NCBI RefSeq assembly: GCF_018129005.1
Contig: NZ_JAAEDL010000031.1
Coordinates: forward strand, 1 to 56,796
Reading direction: 5' to 3'
From: Neoroseomonas eburnea
Lineage (GTDB): Bacteria > Pseudomonadota > Alphaproteobacteria > Acetobacterales > Acetobacteraceae
Length of the DNA: 56,796 bases
Shown: positions 1 to 8,488 of the stretch, in pieces
Numbering within the stretch: position 1 is the stretch's first letter
Layout: every line of letters starts with the position of its first letter
Program-made: the position numbers and the translations under genes
Notes under the pieces: generated by a model
What the model saw: only the letters and a program-made list of their open reading frames with translations
What the model was told of the DNA's origin: nothing
Database searches by the model: none

Positions 1-112
1 TCGCTGACCCATCGATGCCTCGCCTCAGCCTTCACGAGGCTCAGCGAATCACCCCATCATCCACTCACCAAGGCGTTTCGCAGAGGTCTCCCGAGGCGCT
101 GAGGACCGCGGC

Positions 113-505
113 ATGAAGGGAGCGACCAACATCACTGTGCGAGTTCCGCTGAAGATCCGCCGGCGGCCAGGGCGGAAGACGGTGGTGACACCGGTGGTGC
201 GGGAGGGTGGCGATGCTGCCATCCTGACGCGCGCGGACCCTGCGCTGGTGAAGGCGCTGGCGCGGGCGTTTCGGTACCAGCGGCTGCTGGATGAGGGGCG
301 ATATGCCACGATCAGCGAGATGGCGGCGGCGGAGCGAATCGAGCGAGGGTATCTCGGCAGCCTGCTACGGCTGACGCTGCTTGCGCCGGGTATTGTGGAA
401 TCGATTCTCGATGGACGAGTTCCCAAAGGCATTGCACTACCATCCGTTCTCGAGCCATTGCCTCAGGTCTGGCAACACCAGCAGCAATACCTCATTCGCC
501 GGTAG
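113..505 (+). CDS. Small helix-turn-helix protein of the recombinase-associated type
   Basis: A 130-residue basic protein of unknown biochemical function. Residues about 15-25 are Arg/Lys rich, and the middle (about 55-100, including ISEMAAAERI and YLGSLLRLTLLAP) has the helix-turn-helix look of small proteins that in alphaproteobacteria usually sit just after a site-specific recombinase and near DUF2924 or DUF3489 genes. That association is recalled family knowledge; no recombinase lies inside this window, though one could lie just left of it. The ATG at 113 has no strong Shine-Dalgarno. The last 15 residues (QVWQHQQQYLIRR region) look unlike the usual C-terminus, so the end may be altered. 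The 112 bases before it hold no gene I can support. Confidence 0.6.
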   Translation: MKGATNITVRVPLKIRRRPGRKTVVTPVVREGGDAAILTRADPALVKALARAFRYQRLLDEGRYATISEMAAAERIERGYLGSLLRLTLLAPGIVESILDGRVPKGIALPSVLEPLPQVWQHQQQYLIRR

Positions 506-523
506 CGGCTCCTCGCCAATACA

Positions 524-787
524 TCAGCTCTGCGCCCGAGTGCACCATTCGAACGAGGATTCGCGATACCTGAAACCGGCCTTCTGCCCAGCTTCGAGGC
601 TACGGGCGGCTCGACGCCTAGTAACGGCGTCCGGATGGGTTTTGACCTCGCTCCAAAGCAGCCGGCTGATCAAATTGATTGGGTAAAGACGAGCTTGCAA
701 TGCTCGCAGCAGAGCCTGTGCGACTAAACTGCGGTAGTCGATCATAAACCACACCCATGATCCGCGTTTGGCAGGATGTGTCACCAT
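524..787 (-). CDS. Possible small hypothetical protein
   Basis: An 87-residue reading frame starting at ATG 787 with a weak AGGA-like element about 12 bases upstream. It fills most of the 320-base gap between the HTH gene and the DUF3223 gene and runs opposite to both. Its composition (SLVAQALLRALQARLYP, then basic helices) is plausible for a protein, and the reading frame would be unusually free of stops, but I recognise no family. It may simply be chance. The longer frame that continues upstream is the antisense of the DUF3223 gene and was not used. Confidence 0.2.
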   Translation of the reverse strand: MVTHPAKRGSWVWFMIDYRSLVAQALLRALQARLYPINLISRLLWSEVKTHPDAVTRRRAARSLEAGQKAGFRYRESSFEWCTRAQS

Positions 788-826
788 GGCTATGTTTCCT
801 ACCAAAGATTTGGAGGAGCTTGAACC

Positions 827-1138
827 ATGGGGCGTGCTAAGCCGGTTGTTCTGGCGGGCAGGACATTTTCCAAGCAGGGTGATGCTTGGACGTACTTCGC
901 CGATATGCTGAAACGCTACGTCCCAGGCGATCGCGTCTCCGCGGACGATGAAGCAGATCTTGCGGAGTTGCTTAAGCGGCATCCTCAGGCTGATGAGAAG
1001 ATCGGTTGCGGCATCGACCATTTCGAAGTGCAGGAAGCCGACTACGATACACAGTGCTTCCGCGTCGTCCGGACCGACGGGACGTGGGAGCGGTTTTCCT
1101 TCCACGTTTGTGTCGCGCCAGACCGCAAATGGGGCTAG
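827..1138 (+). CDS. DUF3223 (DCL-like) domain protein
   Basis: A 103-residue protein that is almost entirely one DUF3223 domain. Family features visible are an FSKQGDAWTYFADML segment, a RYVPGDRVS turn, LLKRHPQADEKIGCGI and a C-terminal FRVVRTDGTWERFSFHVCV strand pair. The family includes the plant DCL protein and many bacterial proteins found in mobile islands; some members have been linked to nucleic-acid processing, but no function can be stated here. Start is the ATG at 827 after GAGGAGC (spacing about 9). It converges on hamB, and the two genes overlap by 4 bases (1135-1138), so it is probably part of the same defence island. Confidence 0.8.
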   Translation: MGRAKPVVLAGRTFSKQGDAWTYFADMLKRYVPGDRVSADDEADLAELLKRHPQADEKIGCGIDHFEVQEADYDTQCFRVVRTDGTWERFSFHVCVAPDRKWG

Positions 1139-3675
1139 GCGTGGCTACGAAGTGCGCGTTCGACCTCCTCACGCATGAGGCGTGACGACAGGAGTGTGTC
1201 CATGGCTTGGTCTCGCAGCCATTTGAGCGCGGCCGCCATGTCCATGTTCTTGTCCATCGCCTCGTGAGTGAGCGCGCGTGCAGTCACGCGCGTGATGCCG
1301 ATGCCCAGGAAGCTGATCATCGTCTGGTCAGCCGCGCCCACCTCCAGAAAGCTCGGCAGGTTGGGCAGCCGCGCCGCGATCGCTTCGTGCCCAGTCGTCC
1401 TGAGGACGTAGGCGAGTACCGACAAATAGCAGGAGGTCAGCCGCAGGTACTTGAAACGGATATCCTGCTCGATGTCCTTCAGTGTCTCGCGGATGCTCTT
1501 CGCGATATCGGTGCCGCCGGTCCGCCGGTGATTTTCGTTGACGATCTCGGGCACCGGATCGCCACGCATCCACCGGACGGCGATCGCCGCCATCCGGCTA
1601 TGCAGCTTCTTCACGTCGAGCGACAGTAACTGTCGGTGACAGATCTTGAACACCTCCGATAGGCGGACATAGGCGTCGTCGTCCCGCGGGTGCCTCGGCA
1701 TCAGCTCCTCGATCCGCTTCGATCCGCCGCCCTTGATCTCCGATGCGAGATAGTCTGCAAGACGCTGCTGCCGGATCGCCGAGACGGTTGGCGATTCTGC
1801 AAGCACGGCCAGCGGAAGCCGTACGCGGTCGCGCGCGACTTCGAGCGCAGCGGAGAGGCTGGCGCGGTCGGCCGCTGGAACCCCGTAGCGATTGAACGTG
1901 TCCGCAAGCCTCCCGGACATATGGTCGGAAAGCAGCCTGGCGAACGTGGCCTCCAGCGAAAGCCGCTCTTCGGTCTCCAGAGGTGGGTTCGCGTTCTCGG
2001 CGCATTCTATCAGGCGCACGACGTCCTTTTTGAGCGTGCGCCCGATCGAGCTCGCGATCTCTATCTCGTGGGGCGCGTCGACATACTTGATGTCCCAGTC
2101 CTGGTAGTCGATTAGGAAGATGTTTCCTTGAAGCTCCTTCCCGAGACGACCCGCCCGACCAGCGAGATTCCAGAATTCTGCGGGGTCGAGATTCTCCTTC
2201 TTCGCGCCCTTCTTCGGCTTGCAGACGAAGAGGTTGGCCGCTGGGAAGTTGACGCCCTGGATCAGCGTGCTGGTCGTCACCAGATACCGGATATGCCCTT
2301 CCGCGAAGGCGGTTTCGATGCCACGGCGCACGAGCGCGGGAATCCTTCCGTAATGGAAGCCCACTCCGCGCCGCAGACATGGAACGAGATCGTACTTGCT
2401 GTGAACCGCGTTTTTCACGAGCGCGATCAGGTCGGTGATGGCTTCGACCGGCTCGACGTCTTTGAACACATCCTTCAGGCCCTTCGCGATGTCCTCCGCA
2501 TCCTTGGGGCCATTGGCATACAGGATCGATGGCTTGTCGCGTCCGAAGCGCTCAGCGACCCTGACAAGCCGCTCCTTGATCGTAGGCAACGGACGCTGAA
2601 GATCTGCATCGCCAATCAGGGACTGAGTGCCGTCGGAGAGGCGCTCGATGTTGACCCTTCCGACTTCGAGCGAGCGCGTGTTCACCAGGATCAGATTCTG
2701 TACAACGCTCGGCGATCGGCTCTCGACCTCGCGTAGCAGTTTGAGATTGAACATCGCCCCGAACGCCTGGGCGTTGCAGATGTTCGGTCCCGCGAATACG
2801 ACCTGAGCTGACGGGTTTCGCTCCAGTAGCTGGTCAACGACGTTGTGGAGTAGAACGCCACGCGCGCCATCCTCAATTCCCTGCGCCTCGTCGCAGATGA
2901 TCAGACTCGCGCGAAAGTTGGGATGCGATGTTAGGATTGCCTGCAGACGCTCCTGTGTCAGCACATAGATGGCCGGCTCCCTAAGCTGCACATCGGCGGA
3001 GAGCGGGATGGTCACCAGCGACAGCTGTTCGAGGCCCTCTTCCCGCATCCAAGTCGCAACGGCGTCGCCGACCTGCGCGATCAGTGCGCGGCTCGGCACG
3101 AGATAGACCGCTGATGTGAGCTTCCCGGCTCGCGCCCTGGACCGAAGATGAGCCTGCAGGACGAACGATTTGCCCGCCGATGTCGGGGCGGAGATCGCCA
3201 CGTTGTCACCGCTTTCCAGCACGTTCCAGAGCGAACGCTGGAAATCCGTCAGCTCAAGCGCACCAGTTCCGACGGCCACCCGGTTCAGCTCCCGCCGAAT
3301 CTCTTCGGCAATGGCGAGGCGCGTCGGAAGGCGAGCGAACTGTCCTACGGCCGGTGCGGTCTTGAGAGCCGGGAAGTTGCCCATCTGGGTGAGCACGATG
3401 CGGAGCACGCCATCAAGACCGGGAAGACGTTCCCGCCCCAGGTCCGCCGCGCATGCGACGGCCGAGAAGGCTGCCTTAAGATGTTCGGGCTTGTCGCTGG
3501 TCGACAGGATGGCTGCCGCCTGCGCGCTCTGGGCGAGAAGGCCCTCCGCAATGTCGGGATGCTCCTCGACCTTCAGTTCTCGGCGAAGCCACGCCGCTCG
3601 CAGAATGGCGAGCTGATCATGGAACGTCTGATTTTCCCAGACGCGGGTGATCAGCTGCTGCATCATGCCGTCCAT
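1135..3675 (-). CDS. hamB: Hachiman defence helicase HamB
   Basis: An 846-residue superfamily 2 helicase, the second subunit of the Hachiman anti-phage system. Visible motifs: Walker A APTSAGKS (163-170), motif II DEAQ (262-265), VGFHYGRIP (438-446), motif V TSTLIQGVNFP (468-478) and motif VI NLAGRAGR (503-510). This is a Ski2-like core followed by about 330 residues of C-terminal helical region. In characterised Hachiman systems HamB holds the HamA nuclease in check and translocates on DNA, releasing HamA when DNA is damaged. Here hamB overlaps the 3' end of hamA by 13 bases, which implies co-translation. Length matches family members. All helicase motifs are intact, so the gene is probably functional. 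Confidence 0.9.
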   Translation of the reverse strand: MDGMMQQLITRVWENQTFHDQLAILRAAWLRRELKVEEHPDIAEGLLAQSAQAAAILSTSDKPEHLKAAFSAVACAADLGRERLPGLDGVLRIVLTQMGNFPALKTAPAVGQFARLPTRLAIAEEIRRELNRVAVGTGALELTDFQRSLWNVLESGDNVAISAPTSAGKSFVLQAHLRSRARAGKLTSAVYLVPSRALIAQVGDAVATWMREEGLEQLSLVTIPLSADVQLREPAIYVLTQERLQAILTSHPNFRASLIICDEAQGIEDGARGVLLHNVVDQLLERNPSAQVVFAGPNICNAQAFGAMFNLKLLREVESRSPSVVQNLILVNTRSLEVGRVNIERLSDGTQSLIGDADLQRPLPTIKERLVRVAERFGRDKPSILYANGPKDAEDIAKGLKDVFKDVEPVEAITDLIALVKNAVHSKYDLVPCLRRGVGFHYGRIPALVRRGIETAFAEGHIRYLVTTSTLIQGVNFPAANLFVCKPKKGAKKENLDPAEFWNLAGRAGRLGKELQGNIFLIDYQDWDIKYVDAPHEIEIASSIGRTLKKDVVRLIECAENANPPLETEERLSLEATFARLLSDHMSGRLADTFNRYGVPAADRASLSAALEVARDRVRLPLAVLAESPTVSAIRQQRLADYLASEIKGGGSKRIEELMPRHPRDDDAYVRLSEVFKICHRQLLSLDVKKLHSRMAAIAVRWMRGDPVPEIVNENHRRTGGTDIAKSIRETLKDIEQDIRFKYLRLTSCYLSVLAYVLRTTGHEAIAARLPNLPSFLEVGAADQTMISFLGIGITRVTARALTHEAMDKNMDMAAALKWLRDQAMDTLLSSRLMREEVERALRSHA

Positions 3676-4781
3676 CCGATCTGCGTCTGGAAGCGCTCGC
3701 GCATCGCCGCGACCGAGGGCACCGGTAGGAAGAAGACATGCAAGTCGTGGACGGGCACCGCGTGCTTCTCTAGGGCAGCATCGATCCGAGCCTTAAGATC
3801 CGGAAGCGCGTTTTCGAGATGCTCGGCAAAGACTGCCTCCATCTTGTCTGGGGCGACGCCCTCCAGCTTCGCGAACGCGTCGAAGTCAAAGGCAATCAGC
3901 ATGACCGACGTGTCGAGCCGCTGATTAGACTTTTCGTTGTACGGATCAAGGAAGTCTAGGATGGCGGCGCTCAGCTCCTCGGGAAAGCCGTCCAGATCCG
4001 CATGCTGTTCGATAAGGAACAGCTCGTGCGCCATCTTGTCGTTCTCGACATTCTCAGCAACCGATTCCGCCGCCTTCATGATGGCGTCGCCTACTGACTG
4101 GTAGCATTTCGACTCTCCCCAGAGGAGCCGCAGCGCGCCGGCACTATCCTCCAGCCTGAAGTGGATTCCGTCGGACCCATGGACGGGCATCTGAGAGTTA
4201 GTTTTGAGGCTCATCTTGGCGACCAGCTGGGGTGCGCGAAGAACGGACTCGATCAGCAGATATGTGATCACCTCGCCGAACTCGCCATTGCGATTGGTTT
4301 CCCGGTTCGCCTTCTTGAACAGGTCCACCGCGCGACGGTGGAGGCGTACGGCGTCCTCCATAACCTTCGCCGCCGGCATGCCGACCCAGCGCTCCTGGGC
4401 TTTGCGCAGTTCGCGGCGGGGAAGACAGAAGCCGACCAGCTTCGTGACCAAGATGTCTACGAAGTCCTCCACGGTGGGCCTGCCGCCACGAAAGGCAACG
4501 TAATGGGCGTGCACCGAGACGTCCGAGCGGCCGCTCGAGGAGCGATTGACAATCGTCCTGAGCCTCGGACCCAGGTCGTCATGCCCAGTGGCCAGAGAGG
4601 AGACGAAATTATCAAGATCGATTGTTCCAGCTGAATCGCCGCTATCATCCATAGAATCGCGCCGTTCGACATCTGCTTCGAGACTATTCGATGCCGGAAC
4701 CACAGCAAGATGTCGAGTGTCGGTTGTCAGAGGTTGGATGCGCGACAGCCACCGCCTGAGTTCGGGCAGCCGCGGGGCCAT
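3663..4781 (-). CDS. hamA: Hachiman effector nuclease HamA (DUF1837)
   Basis: A 372-residue DUF1837 protein, the nuclease of the Hachiman system. The C-terminal half shows the PD-(D/E)xK pattern: NGEFGEVITYLL (Glu about 167/170), HGSDGIHF (Asp 204) and LLWGESKCY (Glu 223, Lys 225). Known HamA degrades DNA indiscriminately when freed from HamB, giving abortive defence. The pairing with the overlapping helicase gene makes the call firm. The start is uncertain: ATG 4781 is used, TTG 4790 is in frame just upstream, and ATG 4652 is an alternative that would remove about 43 N-terminal residues. No clear ribosome site precedes the first two. The gene lies 113 bases after the AT-hook gene on the same strand. 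Confidence 0.88.
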   Translation of the reverse strand: MAPRLPELRRWLSRIQPLTTDTRHLAVVPASNSLEADVERRDSMDDSGDSAGTIDLDNFVSSLATGHDDLGPRLRTIVNRSSSGRSDVSVHAHYVAFRGGRPTVEDFVDILVTKLVGFCLPRRELRKAQERWVGMPAAKVMEDAVRLHRRAVDLFKKANRETNRNGEFGEVITYLLIESVLRAPQLVAKMSLKTNSQMPVHGSDGIHFRLEDSAGALRLLWGESKCYQSVGDAIMKAAESVAENVENDKMAHELFLIEQHADLDGFPEELSAAILDFLDPYNEKSNQRLDTSVMLIAFDFDAFAKLEGVAPDKMEAVFAEHLENALPDLKARIDAALEKHAVPVHDLHVFFLPVPSVAAMRERFQTQIGWTA

Positions 4782-4894
4782 CTTCAGCAAAGGGCATTCA
4801 GCGGGCTTCTCGATGACCTCGAAAGTTTTGCTCCGGAAGTTTTGCCGGCCCGGAATCGCCCAACTTTAGACGGTTCGGGCGTGGACCGACGGAC

Positions 4895-5440
4895 CTAGCC
4901 GCACTCCGAGCAGGTCATCAGCCCGTGCCTCTCCTGCGCCGGCTCAATTGCATAGCCGCAGCGCATGCAATTCGCGCCGTCGTCATCGACGTCGAACGGG
5001 TCCGCTACGTGCCTCGCGGGCGGCGTCGGATTAACCTCCTTGCGAGGCCGCCCTCGGCCGCGGCGTGCGGCGGCATCAGGCGCTTCAGCCACGTGCATCG
5101 ATCCAGGTGCCGAGGATGCCTCCTTGGTCGCCGCAGGTTCCCAAGCCGGCATTACATGCGTCGTGGGTGCTGTCGCAGCGTCGGCGGCAGGCGCAGGGGG
5201 CGCGGGCGTCGCGACCGGTCGCTGTGCTCGAAAGCCCCCGTCCCAGGATGCAGCGCGTACGCGTGGGTCCAATCGCTGTGGGCGATCCTTGCTCCCCGTG
5301 CCGGATCGCAGGTGCACGACTTCCACGGTCCTGCCGCTGCCGGCGCCGTTGCGACGCGGGATTCTCAGCGTTTCGCGCCGGTTCGTCGGCTCCGGCTTGT
5401 CGTCATTGAAGCGGGCGAAGACGCGGTCGATGTCGTCCAT
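4895..5440 (-). CDS. AT-hook and zinc-ribbon protein upstream of Hachiman
   Basis: A 181-residue, mostly disordered, proline/alanine-rich protein with two recognisable DNA-binding elements: an AT-hook core RRGRGRPRK (126-134) and a C-terminal four-cysteine ribbon, CMRC at 158-161 and CSEC at 177-180, ending one residue before the stop. The N-terminus (MDDIDRVFARFND) is acidic and helical. It is not a named Hachiman component. It sits directly upstream of hamA on the same strand, so it could be a regulator or accessory DNA-binding subunit, or simply a neighbour in the island. Only the motifs are seen; the role is inference. Confidence 0.65.
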   Translation of the reverse strand: MDDIDRVFARFNDDKPEPTNRRETLRIPRRNGAGSGRTVEVVHLRSGTGSKDRPQRLDPRVRAASWDGGFRAQRPVATPAPPAPAADAATAPTTHVMPAWEPAATKEASSAPGSMHVAEAPDAAARRGRGRPRKEVNPTPPARHVADPFDVDDDGANCMRCGYAIEPAQERHGLMTCSECG

Positions 5441-5933
5441 GGACGTCCAGTATGGCGAGGTGAGGCGGCATTTCGACGCCGCAGAGAAGCTTGGTGGTCG
5501 ATCGACATTTCGCAGAACAGCGCGATTGGAGGAGCGGTCGATTTACCGACTTTCGGCGCCGGGGGCGAAAAAATAAGACCGTAATTCAACGGCTTAAGCT
5601 TGAGGGTAAAATCGGCCTACCCTCAAGGTTCGGAGACTCTCCGCTCTCTCCGGCCGAAATTCGGCGGTGGTTGCGCCCTCGAACCATCAAGGTTCGCCCG
5701 CAAACCGCGGCCAAACCTGCGCGACAGCGCGGGTCACCGTGCAGGAGAGACAGGTTGTGAGAGAGAAGAATGGAGCAGCGGTGGGAACCCGAATCTAACC
5801 TTCTCTGGCCTGAATTCACGGTCGTCTGATGCCGTAGAGGCCCGACGATCCGCACCAGTCGGCAAGTCAGGGTCTCCGCGGCTGCCACCGGACGGCGGGA
5901 GAAGTATCCCCGCCCATCCGGCAACCGGGCCGA
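5441..5933. other. Gene-free region upstream of the defence operon
   Basis: About 490 bases with no convincing gene on either strand. It holds the perfect 10-bp inverted repeat annotated separately (5599-5627) and a 13-base palindrome GCCGAAATTCGGC at 5653-5665. It probably contains the promoter of the leftward AT-hook/hamA/hamB genes. The sequence is less GC-rich than the flanks. Confidence 0.5.
5599..5627. promoter_or_regulatory. Perfect 10-bp inverted repeat, candidate operator
   Basis: CTTGAGGGTA (5599-5608) and TACCCTCAAG (5618-5627) form a perfect inverted repeat with a 9-base spacer. It lies about 160 bases upstream of the AT-hook start codon, with no gene on it and no T-run that would suggest a terminator. 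An operator for the defence operon is the simplest reading; an attachment-site arm is another possibility. Confidence 0.4.
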
Positions 5934-6197
5934 TCACTGCCGCCAGAAGGGCTTGCGGCATTCGGCTCGCGCCTCGGCGCGTGTCAGCCCGAGGTCTCGC
6001 AGAATATGGTCACTGACCACATCGAGGTCGGTGTAGCCGACCAGCGCGCGCCGCTCGCGATACCGCTGCATCCACAGTCTCACGAGCGCGACGAGGTGGG
6101 CGATCCGGTTCTCCGCCCGGTCGTGATCGACCATCGTTCCGCTCATGCCGATGGTCGGCCCGGCGGGTTCGATGGCGAGGCGCATGCTTGAACGCAT
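5934..6197 (-). CDS. DUF1127 domain protein
   Basis: An 87-residue protein whose last 45 residues match the DUF1127 pattern: a basic helix (WMQRYRERRALVGY), then DHILRDLGLTRAEARAE and the typical ending KPFWRQ. Members are small Arg-rich proteins of alphaproteobacteria linked to phosphate and carbon metabolism and RNA binding. The start is taken at ATG 6197 because AGGAGC lies 8 bases upstream; a start at 6263 would add 22 residues that have no ribosome site. It is divergent from the LysR gene, and the 134-base gap probably holds both promoters. Confidence 0.8.
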   Translation of the reverse strand: MRSSMRLAIEPAGPTIGMSGTMVDHDRAENRIAHLVALVRLWMQRYRERRALVGYTDLDVVSDHILRDLGLTRAEARAECRKPFWRQ

Positions 6198-6331
6198 TTC
6201 CGTTGCTCCTGTCCTGGCGACCTGCGGCCGCTCGCTGTTGAGGAGCCGGATGAATAAGGGCACGGTGCGATGGACGTCGAAGCATCGTTTCTCTAGCCTG
6301 CCCTAGTTTTCCTCATGCCCTCCCGGGTGCC

Positions 6332-7246
6332 ATGCCGCGTCGCCTGCCGCCGCTGAATGCGCTGAAGGCCTTCGAGGCCGCCGCGCGGCACGAGAGCTTC
6401 ACGCGCGCCGCCGAGGAGCTCTGCGTCACCCAGGGCGCCGTCAGCCACCAGGTCAAGGCACTGGAGGCGGGCCTCGGCCTGCGCCTGTTCGACCGCGGCA
6501 CGCAGGGCCTGGTCATCACCGAGGCCGGGCGCGCCTATCTCGAAGTCGTGCGCGACGCCTTCGACCGCATCGCCTCCGGCACCGAGCGCCTGCTGGAACG
6601 CCAGGGGGCGGGCACGCTTACCGTCAGCACCTCCCCGAATTTCGCGTCGAAGTGGCTGGTCCATCGCCTCGGCCGTTTCGCGGAAGCGCATCCCGAAATC
6701 GAATTGCGCGTCAGCGCCTCGCTCCAGCACATCGACTTCGCGCGGGAGGATGTGGACCTCGCCATCCGCCACGGCGACGGATCCTGGCCGACGCTACACG
6801 CGACCCGGCTGTGCGAGGAAGCGCTGTTCCCCGTCTGCAGCCCGGCCTTGCTTCGTGGGCGCCGTCCGCTGCGCGCGCCAGCGGGACTGCATCACCACAC
6901 GCTGCTGCACACCAACGACCGCCGCGACTGGTCGCGCTGGGTGGAGGAGGCCAGCGCCAAGGGCGTGGATGCCGGGCGCGGCCCGGTCTTCAACCAGGCG
7001 AGCATGACGATCGACGCGGCGGTGGACGGCCAGGGCGTGGCGCTGGCGCGCACAGCGCTTGCCGCCTGGGATTTGCTTTCGGGCCGGCTGGTGCAGCCCT
7101 TCGGCCCGCGCCTCGCGGTGCCTTATGGCTACTGGATCGTTGGACCCAGGGCGACATCCGGCCTGCCGAAAGTGATCGCCTTCCGCGACTGGCTGCTGCG
7201 CGAAGCGGCGGAGGACACGCGCCGGCTGCGGGAGATCCTGACGTGA
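6332..7246 (+). CDS. LysR-family regulator, GcvA type
   Basis: A 304-residue LysR-type regulator. The winged helix lies at about residues 5-65 (LNALKAFEAAARHESFTRAA and TQGAVSHQVKALE), followed by the long linker helix and a periplasmic-binding-like effector domain from about 95. The opening MPRRLPPLNALKAFEAA and the segment EDVDLAIRHGDG are typical of the GcvA subgroup, which often controls amino-acid, beta-lactamase or efflux genes. Its stop overlaps the GTG of the MFS gene (GTGA, 7243-7246), so it is probably co-transcribed with that carrier and may regulate it. The effector is unknown. Confidence 0.88.
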   Translation: MPRRLPPLNALKAFEAAARHESFTRAAEELCVTQGAVSHQVKALEAGLGLRLFDRGTQGLVITEAGRAYLEVVRDAFDRIASGTERLLERQGAGTLTVSTSPNFASKWLVHRLGRFAEAHPEIELRVSASLQHIDFAREDVDLAIRHGDGSWPTLHATRLCEEALFPVCSPALLRGRRPLRAPAGLHHHTLLHTNDRRDWSRWVEEASAKGVDAGRGPVFNQASMTIDAAVDGQGVALARTALAAWDLLSGRLVQPFGPRLAVPYGYWIVGPRATSGLPKVIAFRDWLLREAAEDTRRLREILT

Positions 7247-8379
7247 CTGTGGTGACGACGCGCCTGCTCTGGGCGCGCGCACTGCGCGACTTCGGTGACG
7301 GTTTCGTAGCGGTGCTCCTGCCGGTCTATCTGACCGCGCTCGGCCTCGGCCCGGCCGCCATCGGCCTGGTCGCGACGCTCGCGCTGCTGGGGTCGGCGCT
7401 GACGACGCTCGGCATCGGTGTGGTCAGTGGCCGGTTCGGGCAAAGACGCCTGCTGATGGCAGCCTCGGTCGTGATGGCGGCGAGCGGATTTGTCTTCGCG
7501 GCGACGGATGCACTCGCCATCATCCTCCTCGTCGCCCTGGTGGGCACGATCAATCCCTCGGCCGGCAGCGTCAGCATCTTCGTGCCGCTGGAGCATGCCG
7601 TGCTGACCCGCGCCGTGCCGGACGCGGAGCGCACGCGCAGCTTCGCTCGCTACAGCCTGGTCGGCGCCATGGCGGCGGCGTTGGGCGCGCTCGCCGCGGC
7701 CTCGCCGGATCTGCTGGCGCGGACCGGGCTGTCGGAGATCGTCGCGTTGCGCGCAATGTTCGTACTCTACGCCGCGCTCGGCATCGCCGGCGGGCTCGTC
7801 TATCGCAGCCTGCCGCGGGAGGCGCCGGCTGAGGTGGGCTCAGGCCACAGCGTTCTCGGCCCGTCGCGCGGCATTGTGGTGCGGCTCGCGGCTCTGTTCT
7901 GCGTCGATTCCTTCGCGGGCGGCTTCGCGGTACAGTCGCTGCTCGCGCTGTGGCTATTCGAGCGCTTCGACCTCTCGCTCGCCGAGGCCGGGCTGTTCTT
8001 TTTCTGGTCCGGCGTGCTCTCGGCCTTCTCCTTCCCAGTGGCGGCCTGGCTCGCCACCCGCATCGGCCTCGTGAACACCATGGTGTTCACCCACATCCCG
8101 TCCAGCCTCTGCCTGATCGGGGCCGCCTTCGCGCCGCAGGTGGAGGTCGCGCTCGGACTGCTGCTGCTGCGCGCGGCGCTGTCGCAGATGGATGTGCCGA
8201 CGCGCTCCTCCTACGTCATGGCCGTGGTGACGCCCCCCGAGCGCACCGCCGCGGCCAGCTTCACGGCTGTGCCGCGCAGCCTGGCGGCGGCGGCAGGACC
8301 GGCGATTGCCGGGGCGATCTTTGCGGCAGGGTGGCAGGCGACGCCCTTCATCCTCTGCGGTGTCCTCAAGATCGCCTAG
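7243..8379 (+). CDS. MFS transporter cut short by an amber codon
   Basis: A 378-residue major facilitator superfamily carrier with about 11-12 hydrophobic helices. GTG at 7243 overlaps the LysR stop. The frame is stopped by TAG at 8377-8379, but the same frame continues with DFALLWAFRQIRPPEERQA to a second TAG at 8437-8439. In family members this tail follows a Tyr after GVLKIA, so a TAC-to-TAG change would explain the stop. The loss is about 20 residues covering the end of the last helix and the cytoplasmic tail; function may be reduced or kept. Substrate unknown; coupling to a GcvA-type regulator suggests drug or metabolite export. Confidence 0.8.
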   Translation: MTVVTTRLLWARALRDFGDGFVAVLLPVYLTALGLGPAAIGLVATLALLGSALTTLGIGVVSGRFGQRRLLMAASVVMAASGFVFAATDALAIILLVALVGTINPSAGSVSIFVPLEHAVLTRAVPDAERTRSFARYSLVGAMAAALGALAAASPDLLARTGLSEIVALRAMFVLYAALGIAGGLVYRSLPREAPAEVGSGHSVLGPSRGIVVRLAALFCVDSFAGGFAVQSLLALWLFERFDLSLAEAGLFFFWSGVLSAFSFPVAAWLATRIGLVNTMVFTHIPSSLCLIGAAFAPQVEVALGLLLLRAALSQMDVPTRSSYVMAVVTPPERTAAASFTAVPRSLAAAAGPAIAGAIFAAGWQATPFILCGVLKIA

Positions 8380-8488
8380 GACTTCGCCTTGCTGTGGGCG
8401 TTCCGTCAAATCCGCCCGCCGGAGGAACGCCAAGCCTAGAACGCTGCGTACTGGACAGACGCGGCGCGCGAATGCTACCCGCCGTCGC

